From positions 1 to 30,777 of the forward strand of contig JAQBCT010000422.1 of the NCBI GenBank assembly GCA_032124855.1: a stretch of 30,777 bases of DNA, in the 5' to 3' direction. How positions within the stretch are numbered: the first letter of the stretch is position 1; every line of letters starts with the position of its first letter. Positions 26,761 through 30,777 of this stretch are shown here, one piece after another. A program made the position numbers and the translations under genes. Origin of the DNA: DATJGR01 sp032124855. GTDB lineage: Bacteria > Pseudomonadota > Gammaproteobacteria > Pseudomonadales > Azotimanducaceae. Under the pieces are notes generated by a model. That model had not been told where the DNA came from. It ran no database searches and saw only the letters and a program-made list of their open reading frames with translations.

Positions 26761-27960
26761 CTACAAACCCAGCACTGCTTTGGAAATGATGTTCTTCTGA
26801 ATCTCGTTGGAGCCGCCGAAAATGCTGGCGGCGCGACCGTACAGCATGCCGTGCAATGCTCCTATGGCCGACGCCGGCCCAATGGGGCCTTCGTTGTCGA
26901 TGAGCTGCTGATCCGGATACGGCATGGCGTAGTAGCCCAGCGCCTCAATCTGCAGATCCGCGATGCGTTGCGCGATCTCCGTGCCCCTGATTTTGAGGAT
27001 CGACGATTCGGGACCGGGCGCGCCACCCGCCTCGACGCTGGCCAGCGTGCGCAGCTCAGTGATCTCGAGCGCCATCAGGTCGATTTCCACCTCGTCCACG
27101 TGGCGCTTGAACGATGCGTCATCGATGAGCCATGCGCCGTTCAGCGGCGTGCGCGCGGCCTGCTCACGCAGTTGCGCAATCTGCGTCTGCGACCGCGCTA
27201 CGCCCGCAATGCCGGTCCGCTCGTGGGTCAGCAGGCCCTTCGCGTACGTCCAGCCCTGGTTCTCCTCACCGATCAGATTGGCGAGAGGCACCTTCACGTC
27301 GGTGAGCGAGACCGAGTTGACGGAGTGGATGTCGCCGAGAATCAGGATCGGATGCACCTCGATGCCTGGCGATTTCATGTCGATCAATAGAAAGCTGATA
27401 CCTTGCTGTCGTTTCGCGGTCCGCGTATCCGTGCGTACGAGACAGAACATCCAGTCTGCGTGATGCGCGCCGCTGGTCCAGGTCTTGGCACCATTGACGA
27501 TGTAATGATCGCCGCTGCGCACCGCGCGCGTTTGCAGCGCCGCCAGATCCGAGCCGGCGCCGGGCTCCGAGTACCCCTGACACCATTGCACGGCGGCGGC
27601 GCGGATGGCCGGCAGATGCACTTCGCGCTGTTGCGGCGTGCCCCAGGTATAGAGCACCGGCGCCAGCATCCGCGCGCCGAACGGACTCATCTGCGGCGTG
27701 CCGGCACGCGCCGTCTCACGATCCCAGATGTAGTGCTGTGTGGGGGTCCAGTCGGTGCCGCCAAATTCGGCCGGCCAACTGGGTACCGACCAGCCTTGCG
27801 CCGCCAGCGCGTCGAACCAGTGCTGCTCCGCCGGTGCGCGCACCGCACTGAATTCGCGCACTGTGGTGTCTCCACGCGCCGCGGCCGGCCAATGCTGGTC
27901 GATGAATGCGCGCACCTCGGCCTGAAACGCCAGATCGCCCGCGCGCAGTTTCAAATCCAT
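26761..27960 (-). CDS. Acyl-CoA dehydrogenase, large subunit (PimC-like)
   Basis: A 399-residue acyl-CoA dehydrogenase. Family blocks: EFGGTDWTPTQHYIW, WCQGYSEPGAGSDLA (FAD/substrate loop), VNGAKTWTSGAHHADW, GISFLLIDM, GLLTHERTGIAGVAR and the C-terminal FGGSNEIQKNIISKAVLGL. The pattern is closest to the large subunit of pimeloyl-CoA dehydrogenase and related heteromeric enzymes, and the small-subunit gene follows directly. It would introduce an alpha-beta double bond into an acyl-CoA and pass electrons to ETF. I chose the ATG at 27960, after a GGGGGCGGA stretch; the open frame reaches 28074, but those residues are low-quality and overlap the predicted promoter. First gene of a three-gene operon. 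Confidence 0.9.
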   Translation of the reverse strand: MDLKLRAGDLAFQAEVRAFIDQHWPAAARGDTTVREFSAVRAPAEQHWFDALAAQGWSVPSWPAEFGGTDWTPTQHYIWDRETARAGTPQMSPFGARMLAPVLYTWGTPQQREVHLPAIRAAAVQWCQGYSEPGAGSDLAALQTRAVRSGDHYIVNGAKTWTSGAHHADWMFCLVRTDTRTAKRQQGISFLLIDMKSPGIEVHPILILGDIHSVNSVSLTDVKVPLANLIGEENQGWTYAKGLLTHERTGIAGVARSQTQIAQLREQAARTPLNGAWLIDDASFKRHVDEVEIDLMALEITELRTLASVEAGGAPGPESSILKIRGTEIAQRIADLQIEALGYYAMPYPDQQLIDNEGPIGPASAIGALHGMLYGRAASIFGGSNEIQKNIISKAVLGL

Positions 27961-27983
27961 ACGATCCGCCCCCGAGACGCCGT

Positions 27984-28001
27984 TTTCGCAAAAGCGCGAA
28001 A
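27984..28001. repeat. Inverted repeat near the acyl-CoA dehydrogenase transcription start
   Basis: TTTCGC-aaaagc-GCGAAA lies between the predicted -10 box and the ATG at 27960. Six-base arms could be an operator or chance. Confidence 0.3.
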
Positions 28002-28029
28002 TGGTATGCCGTGCCCTGCACGCTGACAA
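28001..28029 (-). promoter_or_regulatory. Predicted sigma70 promoter of the acyl-CoA dehydrogenase operon
   Basis: On the minus strand TTGTCA (5 of 6; 28024-28029) and TACCAT (4 of 6; 28001-28006) are separated by 17 bases. This would start transcription about 35 bases upstream of the ATG at 27960. Confidence 0.45.
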
Positions 28030-28036
28030 GGCAAGG

Positions 28037-28050
28037 TGCCAAGCGTGGCA
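28037..28050. promoter_or_regulatory. Possible operator between divergent lipid-catabolism genes
   Basis: The inverted repeat TGCCA-AGCG-TGGCA sits just upstream of the predicted -35 box and 72 bases before the divergent enoyl-CoA hydratase start, a position from which one regulator could control both directions. The regulator is not in the window. Confidence 0.35.
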
Positions 28051-28121
28051 AATGCCCAGTGAGGCAGGCAACATAGCAACCCCGCCGCAGGTTCGGATGC
28101 CAATAGCATGAGTTTTCAGGC

Positions 28122-28979
28122 ATGAGCTATCAGGAAATTCTCTACGACGTCGCCGATGGCGTGCTGACCATCACAATGAACCGTCCGGAAAAGCTCAACG
28201 CTTTTACCCGCACGATGATGAGCGAGATGATCGATGCATTCGATCGCTCCGATGCCGACGACTCGGTCCGGGCTGTCATCGTCACGGGCGCGGGCCGGGC
28301 CTTCTGCGCGGGCGCAGACCTCAGTGCCGGCGGCGCCACGTTCAACGCCGACACGCGTGAGGATCGCGCGAGCGGTCTCAATCGGGATGGCGGCGGACTG
28401 CTCACGCTGCGGATTTTCGACAGCAAGAAACCCGTCATCGCGGCGGTGAACGGTCCGGCGGTGGGCATCGGCGTCACCATGACACTCGCGATGGATATCC
28501 GCCTGGCGGCCGATGTCGCCAAATTCGGCTTCGTTTTCGCCCGGCGCGGCATCGTGCCCGAGGCCTGCTCCAGCTATTTCCTGCCGCGCATCGTTGGCAT
28601 CGCCCGTGCGCTCGAGTGGACCTATTCGGGGCGGGTCTTTCCGGCCGATGAGGCGCTCGCCGGCGGACTGGTACGCAGCCTGCACCCGAAAGATCAGCTG
28701 ATCGCCACAGCGCGCGGCATCGCCGCCGACATCGCGCAAAACACCTCGGCGATATCGGTCACGCTGATCCGCCACATGATGTGGAAGATGCTGGGCGCGG
28801 ATCATCCGATGGAAGCGCACAAACTCGATTCGCGTGGCGTGTACTACACGGGCCGCTCCGCGGATGCGAAGGAGGGCGTGGAGTCTTTTCTCGAGAAACG
28901 CGCGGCAGCATTCCCTGGTAAGGTTTCCAGAGATCTGCCGGAATTTTTCCCGTGGTGGGAGGAACGCCGGTTCGAGTGA
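28122..28979 (+). CDS. Enoyl-CoA hydratase/isomerase family protein
   Basis: A 285-residue crotonase-fold protein likely to hydrate or isomerise an enoyl-CoA in beta-oxidation. Visible: the N-terminal TITMNRPEKLNAF, the first oxyanion segment AFCAGADLS, the second AVNGPAVGIGVTMTLAMD, and one catalytic glutamate E147 in RRGIVPEACSSYFLPR. The other usual glutamate (in GGxELA) is replaced by Thr, a pattern seen in isomerase-like members. The gene is divergent from the acyl-CoA dehydrogenase operon across 161 bases, so it may take that enzyme's product. The ATG lies in a repeated CATGAG context; an earlier ATG at 28108 is out of frame. The ribosome-binding site is weak (CAGG close to the start). 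Confidence 0.9.
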   Translation: MSYQEILYDVADGVLTITMNRPEKLNAFTRTMMSEMIDAFDRSDADDSVRAVIVTGAGRAFCAGADLSAGGATFNADTREDRASGLNRDGGGLLTLRIFDSKKPVIAAVNGPAVGIGVTMTLAMDIRLAADVAKFGFVFARRGIVPEACSSYFLPRIVGIARALEWTYSGRVFPADEALAGGLVRSLHPKDQLIATARGIAADIAQNTSAISVTLIRHMMWKMLGADHPMEAHKLDSRGVYYTGRSADAKEGVESFLEKRAAAFPGKVSRDLPEFFPWWEERRFE

Positions 28980-29005
28980 ACCGTCCAACAACCGGAGCAG
29001 AGTCG

Positions 29006-29245
29006 ATGGCAGAAGCACGGATTGCGCAAAAGGCGCCCTTTCCGGTGGATGTGGAAGCCGGCAAGAAGTATTTCTGGTGCGCTTGCGGCAAGAGCGCCAG
29101 CCAACCGTTCTGCGATGGTTCGCATAAGGACACGGCGTTCACACCGGTGAAATACGAGGCTGATCGCGCACGCACCCTGTACTTCTGCGGGTGCAAACAA
29201 ACGGCAGGGGCGCCGTTGTGCGATGGAACTCACAACAAATTGTGA
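29006..29245 (+). CDS. Tandem CDGSH iron-sulfur domain protein
   Basis: A 79-residue protein consisting almost entirely of two CDGSH (mitoNEET-type) 2Fe-2S motifs, each C-x-C-x2-S/T-x3-P-x-C-D-G-S/T-H: C25-A-C27 ... C36-D-G-S-H40, and C61-G-C63 ... C72-D-G-T-H76. All three cysteines and the histidine ligand are present in both, so two clusters per chain are expected, giving a single-chain version of the eukaryotic dimer. Likely redox or cluster-transfer role; partner unknown. The ATG follows GGAG at 9 bases and lies 26 bases after the enoyl-CoA hydratase stop, so it is probably co-transcribed. A longer in-frame start at 28952 overlaps the preceding gene and lacks support. Confidence 0.92.
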   Translation: MAEARIAQKAPFPVDVEAGKKYFWCACGKSASQPFCDGSHKDTAFTPVKYEADRARTLYFCGCKQTAGAPLCDGTHNKL

Positions 29246-29266
29246 TTAACCGAGCATGAATATTCC

Positions 29267-29292
29267 GAGCGGCATCGCCCCACCGCTCTTCG
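29267..29292 (+). terminator. Weak hairpin between the CDGSH gene and the HEAT-repeat gene
   Basis: GAGCGG and CCGCTC pair across a 10-base loop and are followed by TTCG. The short stem and poor T-run make termination uncertain. Confidence 0.25.
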
Positions 29293-29310
29293 CTTGTAGG
29301 CAGCAGCGCT

Positions 29311-30777
29311 ATGTTGTCCCGACTGTTCAAAAGCCGAGCACGCTTCGATGACCCGCACGCCGAGGTCCGTTGCGCCGCTGTGCTTGCACTATCCGACGAA
29401 GAAGCCCTTGGCTTTCAGGCCGACCTCGCTGAACTCGCCCGCGCCGACGGCGATACGGCGGTGCGCCGCGCCGCGCTCGGCAAATTGCAGCAGGCCCAGT
29501 TTCTCGAACCGTTTCTGACGGATCCCAACCCGGAGATCGTGCGCTGCGCAGCAGAGTCCATCGCGCGCGACGTCGACGCCGCGCATCTGCTGCACCATGC
29601 GCCGGTGCGCGCCGCGGCCATCCGCATCGCGCGTGATCTGGACGCGGTGGCGGGCTTGATCGGCGATGTCGGCTTCGATCACGAACTGATCCGCCTGGCT
29701 GTCGAGAGCCGCCATCCAAAAGTGCGCGTCGCGGTGGCCGACAAGCTGATGAAAGAGTCCTCGCTGATCGAACTCGAACGCCTCTCGCGGGAGCGCGACA
29801 AGAACGTCAATCGTCTCGCCCGCACGCGGCTCGACGTGATCAAACAGGCCCGCGCCGAGGTCGACCGGGCGCTGCGTCGTGCGGAAGAACTTACCCATAT
29901 CGTCGAAACGCAGCTGAAGCCGGAATCCGATCCGCTGTTCGCGGCGCGCTTCGGCGTGGTGAAGCACGACTGGCACGCCAACATTGCGCGTCATGCCCAG
30001 GGCATCACCACGCTGATGGCACACGGCCTGTCGGCGCCCGTGCTGACGACGTGGGCGGCGCGCTTCGAAGCCGGGGTGGCTCGCGCCGAGGCGGTGTTGC
30101 CGGTCCCGGCCGCCACGGCGCCCGCGCTCGCGGAAGCGCCACCCGCCGTCGTGACCATCCCCACCGCGGCTGATGCGGTCGCGTTCGAACCCGCACTCGC
30201 CGGACTCGTGACGCTGCTCCAGGCAATCGCTGAAGGCAGCCTCGATGCATTCGCCGACAGTGCAGAGATCACCATCATGAATCGCCGGCTGCAGGATCAG
30301 TGGCTGGCAACTGCAGACCACCGAGCGCCGCCGCCGGAGATGGCCGAGCGCTTTCACGCAGTGACGCACACGCTGACGCTGCTGGCTGAGGCGGCACGCC
30401 GCCTCGGCGATCATGCAGCGGAACTCGATCGCGCTGCAGTGGCCGTACCCGACGCGCCCACGGCCGATTCGCCGCAGGACTATGAAAATCTGTGGGCGCA
30501 GCAGCGCCAGGCGCGGCACGCCGGCGAACAGCTGGCGCGCACCCTGCATCGCATCAACTGGCCGGCCGACCAGCCCCAGCCACAGCGCCTGCTCGACGTC
30601 GACCAGTGTGCCGCAGCGCTGGCAGCGTTTGATAAGCAATGCCATGACTCGCATGAGGCATTGCTCACCGCGTTGCGCGACGTGATCACAGGTCTCGAAG
30701 TCGAGATCAGCGCGGGTAACCTCGCAGCCGCCACCGGATTGGAGAATGACGGCCGCCGCATCCTGCACTGCCTGCCC
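29311..30777 (+). CDS. HEAT-repeat-like protein, probable DUF349 family (partial, 3' end outside window)
   Basis: An open frame of 489 codons from ATG at 29311 to the window edge without a stop. The N-terminus (MLSRLFKSRARFDDPHAEVR) and the following units (VRCAAVLALSDEEAL, VRRAALGKLQQ, IVRCAAESIARD, VRAAAIRIARDLD, VRVAVADKLMKE) form degenerate ~25-30-residue helical repeats with the V-R-x-A-A pattern of HEAT repeats. A charged helical stretch and an Ala/Pro-rich linker (around residue 275) follow. This start and layout resemble gammaproteobacterial DUF349 proteins, whose DUF349 repeats would lie beyond the edge; that is inference. Function unknown. Ribosome-binding site weak (AGG at 10 bases). 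Codon-position GC bias supports this strand over the long antisense frame. Confidence 0.75.
   Translation, partial: MLSRLFKSRARFDDPHAEVRCAAVLALSDEEALGFQADLAELARADGDTAVRRAALGKLQQAQFLEPFLTDPNPEIVRCAAESIARDVDAAHLLHHAPVRAAAIRIARDLDAVAGLIGDVGFDHELIRLAVESRHPKVRVAVADKLMKESSLIELERLSRERDKNVNRLARTRLDVIKQARAEVDRALRRAEELTHIVETQLKPESDPLFAARFGVVKHDWHANIARHAQGITTLMAHGLSAPVLTTWAARFEAGVARAEAVLPVPAATAPALAEAPPAVVTIPTAADAVAFEPALAGLVTLLQAIAEGSLDAFADSAEITIMNRRLQDQWLATADHRAPPPEMAERFHAVTHTLTLLAEAARRLGDHAAELDRAAVAVPDAPTADSPQDYENLWAQQRQARHAGEQLARTLHRINWPADQPQPQRLLDVDQCAAALAAFDKQCHDSHEALLTALRDVITGLEVEISAGNLAAATGLENDGRRILHCLP

Noticed and set aside
28116..29018. 300-codon minus-strand frame opposite the enoyl-CoA hydratase
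   Set aside because: The plus strand encodes a clear crotonase; the opposite frame is compositionally a shadow.
29389..30768. 459-codon open frame on the minus strand
   Set aside because: It is the antisense shadow of the plus-strand HEAT-like frame. Its translation is rich in Arg, His, Gln and Cys with no recognisable domain, while the plus strand shows repeats and a sensible start.

Overview
This is a GC-rich chromosomal window with tightly packed genes of ordinary metabolism. It most resembles a gammaproteobacterium. The support is a two-ATP-cone class Ia NrdA of the Pseudomonas type, RlmJ, the ~180-kDa NAD-glutamate dehydrogenase, a PilZ-DUF1631-GGDEF-EAL protein, and a palindromic repeat built on GGGGCTTCAGCCCC like those scattered in xanthomonads and pseudomonads. 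A Xanthomonadales/Nevskiales/Steroidobacter-type host is my inference and is not proven by any marker gene here.

Layout. 1-1106 (+): the end of argD overlapping argF (arginine biosynthesis). 1120-7950 (-): a 1334-residue multidomain c-di-GMP protein, a membrane diguanylate cyclase and glycerol kinase, all on the minus strand. 7951-8396: a 446-base divergent control region with one good NrdR-box candidate. 8397-12610 (+): nrdA-nrdB, closed by a clear intrinsic terminator. 12736-13587 (+): a putative exported, lipobox-bearing SAM-methyltransferase-like protein. 13610-19240 (-): a crotonase-fold protein and the giant NAD-glutamate dehydrogenase. 19349-20182 (+): rlmJ. 20196-23794 (-): a complete, overlapping paaABCDE operon for phenylacetyl-CoA epoxidation. 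23921-24322 (+): a small VOC protein. 24323-24697: the 3' remnant of an IS30-family transposase followed by tandem and inverted palindromic repeats. 24698-27960 (-): an operon of two acyl-CoA dehydrogenase subunits (PimC/PimD-like) and an alpha/beta hydrolase. 28122-29245 (+): an enoyl-CoA hydratase and a tandem-CDGSH iron-sulfur protein. 29311-30777 (+): a HEAT-repeat-like open frame that runs off the window.

How the genes work together. Two catabolic blocks (paaABCDE, and the acyl-CoA dehydrogenase pair with a divergent enoyl-CoA hydratase) suggest use of aromatic and fatty-acid-like or dicarboxylic substrates. NAD-GDH and glycerol kinase feed carbon to central metabolism, and nrdAB supplies dNTPs under probable NrdR control. 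The two c-di-GMP genes are a plausible signalling pair because they are neighbours on the same strand. I found no tRNA, rRNA, CRISPR array, prophage or defence island, and no clearly new system. The most unusual items are the PilZ-DUF1631-GGDEF-EAL protein, the predicted extracytoplasmic methyltransferase, the crotonase lacking both usual glutamates, and the IS/repeat scar.
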